From NCBI GenBank assembly GCA_964615905.1, contig CAZTUB010000020.1, positions 31,071 to 95,070 on the forward strand: a stretch of 64,000 bases of DNA. Reading direction: 5' to 3'. Positions 54,597 to 62,138 of this stretch are shown here, piece by piece. Source of the stretch: DATLMR01 sp964615905 (GTDB taxonomy: Bacteria > Acidobacteriota > Blastocatellia > UBA7656). Within the stretch, counting starts at the first letter, position 1. The number at the start of each line of letters is the position of its first letter. A program made the position numbers and the translations under genes. A model generated the notes under the pieces. That model saw only the letters and a list, made by a program, of their open reading frames with translations, had not been told where the DNA came from and did not search any database.

Positions 54597-54688
54597 CCGT
54601 CAAACAACTCATTCAACCGGACTCGCAATGAGCATGTCTGTTATCATCAATCTTCATTGCTCGCCCATTAATTCGAGCGTTAAACCGC
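54597..54688 (+). repeat. attC site, aadA-like type
   Basis: R'' GTCAAAC 54599-54605, ACTCATTCAACCGG; right arm TTAATTCGAGC, R' GTTAAAC 54679-54685. The TTCAACC / TTAATTC pattern is that of classical mobile-integron attC sites. Confidence 0.8.
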
Positions 54689-54745
54689 CCAGGCAGCATG
54701 GCCCCTGGCCCTGAAGACCGAGCTTTGAATACCATATAGCTTCAG

Positions 54746-55054
54746 ATGATTACTTTTGATGAGCTGGTAGAAAAATGGCAGATGATGCCGATCCGAAACT
54801 GCGCGGGTAGGTTTGTTATCCGCACATCTGCCGCAGATTTCTCCCCACAAGAGCTGCTTGGGCCGGGGATCAAGATTTACACTTTTAATGTGGCAGCGGC
54901 CAGAGACACCATCCTTGTAGCTCCGCTTGACAAGGGAGGTTTGATATCTTACAGACGAGTGGATGGTACGCACCTGCACACATTGAATACTGCTGAAGGG
55001 TTTGAAAGGAAGTTGCTCGCATTGGGTATAGAGTTGGAAGCCTGGAAGAGGTGA
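54746..55054 (+). CDS. Small hypothetical cassette protein
   Basis: 102 aa, ATG 54746, no clear RBS. MITFDELVEKWQMMPIRNCAGRFVIRTSAADFSPQELLGPGIKIYTFNVAAARDTILVAPLDKGGLISYRRVDGTHLHTLNTAEGFERKLLALGIELEAWKR: an alpha-beta domain of likely single unit. No family recognised. Cytosolic. Placed 58 bp after one attC and 46 bp before the next. Confidence 0.65.
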   Translation: MITFDELVEKWQMMPIRNCAGRFVIRTSAADFSPQELLGPGIKIYTFNVAAARDTILVAPLDKGGLISYRRVDGTHLHTLNTAEGFERKLLALGIELEAWKR

Positions 55055-55099
55055 TGGAGGCGACAGCAAGACAGGGGTGAAACCTTTGCAGTCAAAGGG

Positions 55100-55196
55100 C
55101 GGTCTAACAAGCGCACGCACCCGAGCCCGCAACCAAAGCTCATATGGTGCATGCAAACACTACGTGGGGACCGGGTGATGCGGAGAGTTAGGCGTC
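55100..55196 (+). repeat. attC site
   Basis: R'' GTCTAAC 55102-55108, left arm AGCGCACGCACCCGAGCCCGC, right arm GTGGGGACCGGGTGATGCGGA, R' GTTAGGC 55187-55193. Confidence 0.88.
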
Positions 55197-55235
55197 AAAG
55201 TAGGCCTCCAGTAATTTAATCGTCAGGGGGACAGA

Positions 55236-56618
55236 ATGGAGAAGCCAAAACGGGGTGCGGTTGGGCGCCGCGAGTTTGTGGCAGGTGCTCTCGCGGGGGC
55301 GATTCTCTCTAAAGCTACGACGTCTTCTCTCGCCTCTCTAAACGAGCGCCCCAACGTGCTTTTCATCCTGGCCGATGATTTAGGTTGGGGCGATCTGAGT
55401 TGTTACGGCAGGCCGGATTACCGCACGCCCAATTTAGATGGTTTGGCGCGACAGGGCTTGCGGTTCACTAACGCCTACTCTGCCTCACCCGTCTGCACCC
55501 CCACGCGATGTGCCTTCATCACGGGACGTTATCCCGCACGGGCCACGGTCGGTCTTGAGGAGCCGATAGTAGGGAGAAGTCAACTGGGAGAACGTGTAAA
55601 GACGGTCGGGCTTCCCCCCGACCACCCAACAATCGCATCACTCCTGAAGGGTAACGGCTATGACACAGCTTTAGTTGGCAAGTGGCATTTGGGTTACCTC
55701 CCTGAGTATGGGCCTAATCGGCACGGCTTCAACGAGTTCTTCGGCATCTTGAGCGGGGCCGGCGATTTCTTTACGCACAAAGACCCTGATGGAGCCCCCG
55801 ACCTCTATGAAGACCTTGTGCCTGTGGAGCGGGTCGGCTACATAACAGACCTTCTGACGGAGCGTGCTATCCAATATATAACTCGACCTCGTAAGCGCCC
55901 GTTCTATCTGAGTCTTCATTACACAGCGCCTCACTGGCCGTGGGAGGGGCCAGGAGATGAACAGGTTAGCAGGATACTGAAAAAGGGGCGCGACGGGTTC
56001 ATCGCCGGAGGCTCGCTTAAGGTTTACGCCTCGATGATGAAGAGCCTGGATGACGGCGTCGGAAGAGTCATGAAAGCTCTCGGTGATGCTCATCTTGACC
56101 GTAACACGTTGGTCATCTTCACCAGCGACAACGGCGGTGAGCGTTTCTCTTATAACTGGCCCTTCACAGGGAAAAAGTTTGATTTGCGCGAAGGCGGGAT
56201 AAGAGTGCCGGCGATTGTCCGTTGGCCGGGGATAGTTCCGGCTGACCGCGCTACGAATCAAGTAGCGGTGACAATGGACTGGACGATGACTGTCTTGGCC
56301 GCAACCCAGACTAAAGCTGACCCGAATTACCCCTTGGACGGCGACGATTTACTCCCCGTCATCAGAGGCGTGCGCTCCGTCTATGACCGTGCGTTATTCT
56401 GGCGGACTCGTAAACAGGATGCGGCGCGTGGCGGGAAGTGGAAATATCTGCGAGAGGGAAAGGATGAATACCTCTTTGACCTCTCGGTAGACGAAAGAGA
56501 GCAGGCTGATTTCAAAGCACAGAACCCGGATACATTTGAGCGGCTACGCGGCGAGTTCCGGAAGTGGCAGTCGCAAGTGTTGAAGTATCCGGTATCAGGC
56601 GACGGCACCGGCGGGTAG
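55236..56618 (+). CDS. Tat-exported arylsulfatase-type sulfatase (cassette gene)
   Basis: 460 aa, RBS AGGGGGA. A Tat-like leader (GRREFVAGALAGAILSKA) implies periplasmic action. NVLFILADDLGWGDLSCYG supplies the metal-binding Asp pair. VCTPTRCAFITGRYP holds the CxPxR motif whose Cys becomes formylglycine (Cys needs an FGE; the Thr at position 4 is common). LVGKWHLGY and VIFTSDNGGE complete the active site. Length and order fit type I sulfatases acting on sulfated glycans or aryl sulfates. No FGE or anaerobic maturase is in the window. The RHS/BNR/Kelch context suggests polysaccharide use. Confidence 0.92.
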   Translation: MEKPKRGAVGRREFVAGALAGAILSKATTSSLASLNERPNVLFILADDLGWGDLSCYGRPDYRTPNLDGLARQGLRFTNAYSASPVCTPTRCAFITGRYPARATVGLEEPIVGRSQLGERVKTVGLPPDHPTIASLLKGNGYDTALVGKWHLGYLPEYGPNRHGFNEFFGILSGAGDFFTHKDPDGAPDLYEDLVPVERVGYITDLLTERAIQYITRPRKRPFYLSLHYTAPHWPWEGPGDEQVSRILKKGRDGFIAGGSLKVYASMMKSLDDGVGRVMKALGDAHLDRNTLVIFTSDNGGERFSYNWPFTGKKFDLREGGIRVPAIVRWPGIVPADRATNQVAVTMDWTMTVLAATQTKADPNYPLDGDDLLPVIRGVRSVYDRALFWRTRKQDAARGGKWKYLREGKDEYLFDLSVDEREQADFKAQNPDTFERLRGEFRKWQSQVLKYPVSGDGTGG

Positions 56619-56640
56619 ACAAGTCTCCTACTGGCGCGTG

Positions 56641-56748
56641 CCGCCTAACAACTCGTTCAACCTGAGCGCGAAGGACATTGCTTTTACCCGCGAGATTTGA
56701 ATCTATCGGGGTTGTGTGCGCGCCCGGTTAATTCGGGCGTTAGGCCGC
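56641..56748 (+). repeat. attC site, aadA-like type
   Basis: R'' GCCTAAC 56643-56649 followed by AACTCGTTCAACCTGAGCGCG; right arm GCGCGCCCGGTTAATTCGGGC, R' GTTAGGC 56739-56745. Very close to classical integron attC ends. Confidence 0.9.
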
Positions 56749-56802
56749 TTAGACAAGTGTGCCCGTGGAGATAGCCTTAGCTGCAATGCATAGAGGGTTT
56801 CA

Positions 56803-57198
56803 TTGAAACTACCGAGATCAATCTTCATGGCTCCGAAACAAAGACGCGCGCAAAGGCTTGTCGAACGATTGTCATCACAACTCACTAAACTCTATGAAGA
56901 TTCTGTTAAGGATGCCCTGATTAAGCAAAAGGATGACTTAATCTATGTACATGGCTCTGGCCGTGATTTAGCCGTAGACCTATCACCCGAAGGCGTCAAT
57001 AATTTGATGAACAACTTACCGTCATCAATTGTGTCTATTCTAAAGGCGGAAGAGATGAAGGTAAAAGAACACGCTTTACTACTTGCAAAGACGGTTGAAT
57101 ATCATGAGAGGGAAGATAGATTACGGGCACCGATCATGAAGGTTATAAGAGGATTGATTATAAGGCTACTGGAAGGCGAGGTTAGAAAGAGCCCGTAG
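56803..57198 (+). CDS. Hypothetical cassette protein, mostly helical
   Basis: 131 aa, TTG start with GAGGG upstream; ATG 56827 is an alternative. Basic, helix-rich (APKQRRAQRLVERLSSQLTKLYEDSVKDALIKQKDDLIYVHGSGRDLAVDLSPEGVNNLMNNLPSSIVSILKAEEMKVKEHALLLAKTVEYHEREDRLRAPIMKVIRGLIIRLLEGEV). No family recognised. AT-rich. Cytosolic. Confidence 0.65.
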   Translation: MKLPRSIFMAPKQRRAQRLVERLSSQLTKLYEDSVKDALIKQKDDLIYVHGSGRDLAVDLSPEGVNNLMNNLPSSIVSILKAEEMKVKEHALLLAKTVEYHEREDRLRAPIMKVIRGLIIRLLEGEVRKSP

Positions 57199-57287
57199 TA
57201 GGATGGCATATGGTGATTATCGGTTTTGGCTCTTCATCGGATCAGGTTCACTCTTGTTTGGCAGCTAGAACGAGCTATAGATAAGCA

Positions 57288-57370
57288 GTCAAACTTTAGC
57301 ATGCAGCGGATGCAGCGGGTCGTGTCCGGATTTGGATTTGCTCAACAGGGTCTTTTTCAGGTATTAGATC
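57288..57370 (+). repeat. Decayed attC site
   Basis: R'' GTCAAAC 57288-57294 with TTAGCATGCAGCGGATGCAGCGG as in other left arms. The right end reads GTATTAGATC (57361-57370), an R' remnant. Separates the helical protein and methyltransferase genes. Confidence 0.5.
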
Positions 57371-57407
57371 AGATGTAGCGAGTCACTTTTTCTAAGGAGA
57401 AATTCCT

Positions 57408-58271
57408 ATGTCTACTCAGCCTCCGGCCTTCGATCCAATTAAGTATAAAGAAACGACTAGAGATCAGTGGCAAACTGCAGCGGAAGCGTGGCACCGATGG
57501 GGTCCTACCCTACAACGCTGGCTTGGCGATGCCACTCAGACCATGCTCGATATGGCTGGCCTTGCCACAGGACAGCGCGTGCTCGATGTTGCTGCCGGGG
57601 CTGGAGATCAGACTATTCAAATAGCTAAGCGTGTAGGGCCTGATGGTTATGTTCTGGCCACCGATATTTCTTCTAACATTCTGGAGTTTGCGCAACAATC
57701 TGCTCGCCGCGCAAGTTTAACGAATGTTGAAACTCGCGTTATGGATGGGGAGAATTTGGAATTGGAAGATGAATCATTTGATGTGGTGGTCTCTCGTGTG
57801 GGATTAATCTACTTTCCTGATCAACAGAAGGCCCTTACCGAAATGAGGCGAGTCCTCAAGCCTGGGGGCAGAATTGCAGCAATGGTCTATTCGACTCCTG
57901 ATAGGAACAAGTTTTTCTCCGTCCCCGTATCAATAATCCGCCAGCGTGCGCAATTGCCACCACCGCTGCCAGGACAACCTGGCCCGTTTAGCTTAGGGAC
58001 CCCAGGTGTTCTCGAAGCGGCATACGAAGGAGCAGGGTTCAAGGATGTGGAGGTGCGGCAGATTGCATCGCCGCTGCGAATGACATCGGCAGCGGAGTGC
58101 GTACAGTTTGAGAAAGAATCATTCGGTGCCTTGCATCAGATGTTGTCAGGGGTGGAAGAATCTGAGAGGGAGTTGGTTTGGCAAGAGATCGAAGAGAGGC
58201 TAAAGGAGTTTGAAGGGCCAGAAGGGTTTGTAGGCCCGTGTGAGATGGTTGTAGGGGTTGGAGTAAAGTAA
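57408..58271 (+). CDS. Class I SAM-dependent methyltransferase (cassette gene)
   Basis: 287 aa, AAGGAG upstream. Motif I VLDVAAGAGDQTIQIAKRV, followed by YVLATDISSNILEFA, motif II VMDGENLELEDESFDVVVSRVGLIYFPDQQKALTEMRRVLKPGGRIAAMVYS. The order fits UbiE/Methyltransf_11 enzymes. The C-terminal half (FKDVEVRQIASPLRMTSAAECVQFEKES) probably forms the substrate lid. Substrate unknown. Confidence 0.9.
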   Translation: MSTQPPAFDPIKYKETTRDQWQTAAEAWHRWGPTLQRWLGDATQTMLDMAGLATGQRVLDVAAGAGDQTIQIAKRVGPDGYVLATDISSNILEFAQQSARRASLTNVETRVMDGENLELEDESFDVVVSRVGLIYFPDQQKALTEMRRVLKPGGRIAAMVYSTPDRNKFFSVPVSIIRQRAQLPPPLPGQPGPFSLGTPGVLEAAYEGAGFKDVEVRQIASPLRMTSAAECVQFEKESFGALHQMLSGVEESERELVWQEIEERLKEFEGPEGFVGPCEMVVGVGVK

Positions 58272-58285
58272 CTATAGAGCGGCAC

Positions 58286-58380
58286 AGATCGAACAAACGC
58301 ATGCACCGGAGCGCGGGAGCCAGCGCTCACATAAATCACAAGGTCACCCCCGCGCCCGCTGATGCGAAGCGTTAGGCATC
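58286..58380 (+). repeat. attC site
   Basis: R''-like ATCGAAC 58288-58294, left arm AAACGCATGCACCGGAGCGCGGG, right arm CCCCGCGCCCGCTGATGCGAAGC, R' GTTAGGC 58371-58377. The R'' has one change. Confidence 0.78.
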
Positions 58381-58396
58381 TACCAAATTCACAGGG

Positions 58397-58690
58397 ATGA
58401 CAATCTTTTCTTCTCCAGTGAGTTCTCATCTGGCGGCACCAGTGCTGTTTCGCGAAGTGGACTGGGCGAACATTCCTGATGTGGCTGGAGCATATGTCAT
58501 CTACGATAAAGAGGAAGTCCTCTTTATGGTGGAGGAGCGTTGTAGTAATCCGAATGAGGCGAAGGCGGCTTGCCGTAAGTATATACAAGAACGCTGCTCT
58601 TTCAGCTTTATTACGGCTGCTGATGAAGCGGAGGCGCGGGATTTGGAGAAGCGGCTGAAGCAGGAACTTCGTCCATCTCTAAATCCCTGA
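58397..58690 (+). CDS. Degenerate GIY-YIG-like small protein (cassette gene)
   Basis: 97 aa. ANIPDVAGAYVIYDKEEVLFMVEERCSNPNEAKAACRKYIQERCSFSFITAADEAEARDLEKRLKQELRPSLNP follows the GIY-YIG scaffold: first strand AYVIYD, second strand VLFMV, terminal ELRPSLNP. The second Tyr (YIG), the catalytic Arg helix and the metal Glu are not all in place, so nuclease activity is doubtful. It may bind DNA or regulate. ATG 58397 sits 17 bp after the attC with no RBS. Confidence 0.6.
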   Translation: MTIFSSPVSSHLAAPVLFREVDWANIPDVAGAYVIYDKEEVLFMVEERCSNPNEAKAACRKYIQERCSFSFITAADEAEARDLEKRLKQELRPSLNP

Positions 58691-58711
58691 TGGGGCCAAC
58701 CAATGACACAG

Positions 58712-58722
58712 CCGCCTAACAG
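58712..58722 (+). repeat. attC R'' half, left of an insertion
   Basis: CGCCTAACAGG with GCCTAAC 58714-58720. The matching R' is about 340 bp away at 59060-59066, so foreign DNA seems to have entered the site or part was replaced. Confidence 0.5.
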
Positions 58723-59040
58723 GCGATGATAAAAAGATGAAGCTCGGTGTAGTAAACTCGCTGCTCGCAGGGGCAGTGAGAAAGATAGGGTGAGGGTCGT
58801 TGATGCGTTTGGGACTCTCCACAGAGATGATCCCGTCTAACAGTGTGACCAGCTTATCCTTCGCCCGAATCACGACCTGGGACTGCGATCCCGAATAGGA
58901 GTATGGCGCTACACCATAACCTCTCTTCTCATTGGCCTCCTGCCAACACATTCAGGAGGCTCACAATGCGTTACATCGGCGTTGTTCCTGACCACATATT
59001 GACCGGTAATCCATATTCCGCTATAAGCAGGTTGACTGAG
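58723..59040. other. Insert within a split attC, possible IS remnant
   Basis: Ends with CAGGAGGCTCACAATGCGTTACATCGGCGTT (in pieces: RBS CAGGAGG, then ATG at 58966), the look of a transposase gene start, but the frame stops after 32 codons. A second GTCTAAC is at 58835-58841. No full gene recognised. Confidence 0.35.
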
Positions 59041-59068
59041 GGCCGGGTGGTGAGCGCGCGTTAGACCT
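59041..59068 (+). repeat. attC R' half, right of the insertion
   Basis: GGCCGGGTGGTGAGCGCGCG then R' GTTAGAC 59060-59066. Right arm similar to GGGCCGGGTGATGCG of other sites. Confidence 0.55.
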
Positions 59069-59165
59069 CGCTCGCGACTGAGACGTTGAGATTATACGGT
59101 GGCGCAAGGCATGCGTAAGGTTCGGGTTGATATGGAATAGGCCGCATAAGGAAAGGATCAATCTC

Positions 59166-60293
59166 ATGCAAAGACGCAACTTGCTGTTGCATATCGTAGC
59201 ATTACTGATCCTAGTAGCGTGGGTCGGTTTCCCCGGACCAGCGGTCGCGCAAGACCGATCCAATCGAGCCAGAGGCGATGTCTTCACCAGCGGGTCACAA
59301 GGCCCATGCCGGGAGCATCCCCCATACGATTGTCGCTGCCCTGTCAGGCAGAAAGGCGCATTGGAGGTTGAGAATAAGCGTCATCAGGGGGCAGTCGTCT
59401 ACTTCCAAAGCGCCCTGAAGCGTGCCAAACGCACCCTCACAACTCGGACCAGCCTGGCCAAGAGTAAGCAGGAATCACGGTTGGCTCAAAAGGGGTATGA
59501 TGAGGAAGTAAAGAAGTGGACGGATGCGCTACGGGAGGAGGAGCGATTTCACGCCTGCCGTGTGGACGGGATACAGAAGGGCTGCCCCTCAGGCTGGGAG
59601 CGAGACTGCCAGCCTCGGCCTCCGGGAAATGAAGGCGGCCAATCCCCACGCCGCTCCCCCACCAGAGCCGACGAGACCAAGGCCGACCCCAAACCACATC
59701 CAGTTCAAAATTGTAAAAACGCCACCGGGTACGTCATCCCTCGGGTCGTGTCCCGACTTGGAGGGGTTGCCTTTAATACTACCGCTCGGCAGCAAATTGA
59801 AGTGGGCAGACTTCTTAAATATGAAGGCGCTAATCTTCCGAGGTTGAGGAGAGGAAGCATCGTAGCAGTCGGGAAATCAACTATATGTTTCAACTGCTTT
59901 GGCTATGCAGCAGATCAAAGAAATCCGCCCGGGTGGGTTGATAACGGGGGCCCGGTACAGAAGGGGGCGGAGAAAATGGGTGCTCGCGGCATCACGGCCG
60001 CGGCGACCCAGGAAGAGTTGTTTAAGTTTTATGACGAGCATGGTTGGGGGCCGCCGATCTATTTTACGCAGGTCACAAGTGACGGCCAACAGCCCAAGCC
60101 GGGGGAGTTATGGATTGTTTTGTACGCTACGAAAGGCACCACTAGCTGGGCCCCCCAGCACGCTGCCATCTGGACCGCTGATGCTGTTTACGCAAAGATG
60201 GGCGAATTTGGTACTTTTCGCTTCGATAGCTTGGACCAGATGACCGGTGGTAAGTTCGGCGAGCCGTGGGTAGTATTGAAGCGCAAGCCATAA
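59166..60293 (+). CDS. Secreted cysteine-peptidase-like protein (cassette gene)
   Basis: 375 aa from ATG 59166 (AAGGA upstream), opening a signal peptide (NLLLHIVALLILVAWVGFPGPAVAQ). A charged coiled-coil-like segment (about 50-130) has two Cys-rich strings (CREHPPYDCRCPV; CRVDGIQKGCPSGWERDC). A C-terminal domain (about 195-375) contains KSTICFNCFGYAADQ and later ELWIVLYATKGTTSWAPQHAAIWTADAVYAKMG. Cys followed by a distant His in 'QHAAIW' is the order of NlpC/P60-CHAP peptidases, but the family is not confidently recognised. The next gene starts within its 3' end (28-nt overlap). Confidence 0.65.
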   Translation: MQRRNLLLHIVALLILVAWVGFPGPAVAQDRSNRARGDVFTSGSQGPCREHPPYDCRCPVRQKGALEVENKRHQGAVVYFQSALKRAKRTLTTRTSLAKSKQESRLAQKGYDEEVKKWTDALREEERFHACRVDGIQKGCPSGWERDCQPRPPGNEGGQSPRRSPTRADETKADPKPHPVQNCKNATGYVIPRVVSRLGGVAFNTTARQQIEVGRLLKYEGANLPRLRRGSIVAVGKSTICFNCFGYAADQRNPPGWVDNGGPVQKGAEKMGARGITAAATQEELFKFYDEHGWGPPIYFTQVTSDGQQPKPGELWIVLYATKGTTSWAPQHAAIWTADAVYAKMGEFGTFRFDSLDQMTGGKFGEPWVVLKRKP

Positions 60294-60715
60294 TCACAAT
60301 AATCGCCGGCTTGATGGTTGGATGTTGCCCCAATAGACATGCTGTTGAGCCACTCTATCCCAAAGATGAGTTGGGCTGGAAGGACTCTGACAGCGGGTTT
60401 GTAGGCGTTCTAATAAAAGGGCGCTTTGTCCTTCGCCAAGGCGAGGCAACAGATAATGGTAAAGTTCAGATTAAAGTGTTGGAAATTATTCCGCCAAGAC
60501 CCTGCGCTGAAGCTGCCGGATTTGACGCCCAAGCAAGAGTGAGGTTTCAATTCGTTCGGATGTCGGATAAGCAAGTGTTATGTGAAGATGTCTTCGCTGA
60601 GAATGGAGGAGGGAACATAAATCCTTGCGGGGAAAGTGTTGCTAAACTTGGCGTATCAGGGATCGGGGTCCATGGAATAAACCTCAAAGAAGGCTGGGTA
60701 TACTTCGTAGTGTAA
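60266..60715 (+). CDS. Putative lipoprotein paired with the peptidase-like gene
   Basis: 149 aa, GTG start overlapping the preceding gene by 28 nt, so translation is probably coupled. Leader AIITIIAGLMVGC has a lipobox (MVGC, Cys20). The mature domain is beta-rich (GWKDSDSGFVGVLIKGRFVLRQGEATDNGKVQIKVLEIIPPRPC ... GIGVHGINLKEGWVYFVV). No family recognised. A secreted peptidase-like protein with an envelope lipoprotein encoded in one cassette suggests an enzyme and partner or inhibitor (inference only). Confidence 0.6.
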   Translation: MGSIEAQAIITIIAGLMVGCCPNRHAVEPLYPKDELGWKDSDSGFVGVLIKGRFVLRQGEATDNGKVQIKVLEIIPPRPCAEAAGFDAQARVRFQFVRMSDKQVLCEDVFAENGGGNINPCGESVAKLGVSGIGVHGINLKEGWVYFVV

Positions 60716-60735
60716 AAGAAGGTCTGCAATCGACG

Positions 60736-60833
60736 GCATCTGACAAACGGTTCGACCGGAGCCGCCAAATCGGGTTTCGTATGATTAAGGCGAGTACCGC
60801 TCTGCGGCCCGGTCAACCGAGGCGTTGGGTGGC
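60736..60833 (+). repeat. attC site, right edge of the main array
   Basis: R''-like ATCTGAC 60738-60744 then AAACGGTTCGACCGGAGCCGCC; right arm TGCGGCCCGGTCAACCGAGGC, R' GTTGGGT 60824-60830. No cassette gene follows. Confidence 0.75.
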
Positions 60834-61024
60834 ACACGGTTCGACGCCCGCGAAACCCTCAGCCGTGTAAGTGAGTTTTGGTTGAGTCCAACCGGACTCT
60901 CCCGTCGGGGCCCGACGCTCCTTCGCACCTCAAATTTATCTTTGCAACGCAGCCGGAAGCCGCCCGAGATGGGTTTAAACTTCAAATATAAAAATTCCGG
61001 TCAGTGCCTTATACTTGATTAACA
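60834..61024. promoter_or_regulatory. Upstream region of the LytS/LytTR operon
   Basis: About 190 bp between the last attC and the kinase start. TATACT at 61010-61015 may be a -10 element, but it lies close to the ATG (61025) and no good -35 was found. No gene. Confidence 0.35.
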
Positions 61025-62137
61025 ATGCGACGAATTTCTACTTCTCAATGGCTTTTGATCCTGGTGCTGTGCGCTCTGGCCGTCTATCTCGTGAGCACAC
61101 TTTCTCTCTTACTTGGAATAAATGAGCCGGAAAATGTGTCAGAAAATATCTCCGAACTTGCTCCGTACTGGTTGTTTTGGGGAATGCACGCTCCGTTGAT
61201 CATCATACTGTCGCGCCGTTTTTCTTTTGAACGTAGGCGTCTAATTAAGAGCTTGCTGGTCTACTTATCGGTGGGAACCGTTTGGGCGATGCTCGTTCAG
61301 GGGTTGCCTCTACTTCTGATACCACTTTTGAAAGACCTGACAAGTTATGACATCGAGCAATTTTACCGACCGGTTTACCGGTCGCTTTATGATTCGGTAC
61401 CAATCGTCTGGGTGAACCTGGTGATCTACTGGGTGATTCTTTCGAGTAGTTTGATTTTCGTCTACTACGAGCGGTATCAAAACGAAATGTTAAAAGCTTC
61501 TAGGCTCGACGCCCAGCTATCGAATGCCCGACTCCAGGCACTGAAGATGCAGCTGCACCCGCACTTTTTATTCAACACGCTGCACTCGATTACGGCGCTG
61601 GTTCTAAAGAATGAAAATCGGGATGCGGTCAAACTCGTTAACCGTCTCAGCGAACTTCTGCGGCTAACGCTGGATAATATAGAGACGCAAGTTATGACGC
61701 TCGGAGACGAGCTTGAATTTACGCGGCGTTATCTGGAAATCGAGCGCATCCGCTTCCATGACCGGCTTGCCGTCGAGTGGGAGATTGACCCGCAGGCACT
61801 CGAAGCCCAAGTGCCGAATTTAATATTGCAGCCGCTCGTCGAGAACGCCATGCGCCACGCCGTGGATTCTAATTCCGGAACCAGCCGGATACAGATCGCG
61901 GCTCACTTGCAAAGTGACCAGGTTCTGATGGAAGTGCGCGACGACGGAAAAGACCTGAAGAAGATTTCCGGGCAGAACGGTGCCGCCGGCCTGGGATTAA
62001 AAAACACCCGGGCGCGTCTCTCGGAGCTCTACGGTGAGGGTTATAGTTTCAGCCTGAGCAGGAGGGGAAACGAATGGACAGTAGCGCAGATTGTTATCCC
62101 ATTCTCCCCGCTGAAGGACGGTCAAAAGGAGAACTGA
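61025..62137 (+). CDS. LytS/YehU-type sensor histidine kinase (His_kinase family)
   Basis: 370 aa. Four TM helices (WLLILVLCALAVYLVSTLSLLL; YWLFWGMHAPLIIIL; LLVYLSVGTVWAMLVQGLPLLLIPLL; VIYWVILSSSLIFVYY) and no large periplasmic domain. The PF06580 core reads LSNARLQALKMQLHPHFLFNTLHSITALV, with the phospho-His in QLHPHFLFN. The ATPase follows: NLILQPLVENAMRHAV, VRDDGKD and GLGLKNTRARLSELYG. It pairs with the LytTR regulator one base after its stop. The signal is unknown. Confidence 0.95.
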   Translation: MRRISTSQWLLILVLCALAVYLVSTLSLLLGINEPENVSENISELAPYWLFWGMHAPLIIILSRRFSFERRRLIKSLLVYLSVGTVWAMLVQGLPLLLIPLLKDLTSYDIEQFYRPVYRSLYDSVPIVWVNLVIYWVILSSSLIFVYYERYQNEMLKASRLDAQLSNARLQALKMQLHPHFLFNTLHSITALVLKNENRDAVKLVNRLSELLRLTLDNIETQVMTLGDELEFTRRYLEIERIRFHDRLAVEWEIDPQALEAQVPNLILQPLVENAMRHAVDSNSGTSRIQIAAHLQSDQVLMEVRDDGKDLKKISGQNGAAGLGLKNTRARLSELYGEGYSFSLSRRGNEWTVAQIVIPFSPLKDGQKEN

Positions 62138-62138
62138 G

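Noticed and set aside
54223..54612. 129-codon minus-strand frame covering an attC-bounded segment
   Set aside because: It spans attC sequence and contradicts the plus orientation of every cassette; the plus frame at 54385-54513 reads more like protein.
58679..58951. 90-codon minus-strand frame across a split attC
   Set aside because: Includes the attC R'' box and has no recognisable domain or RBS; likely chance.
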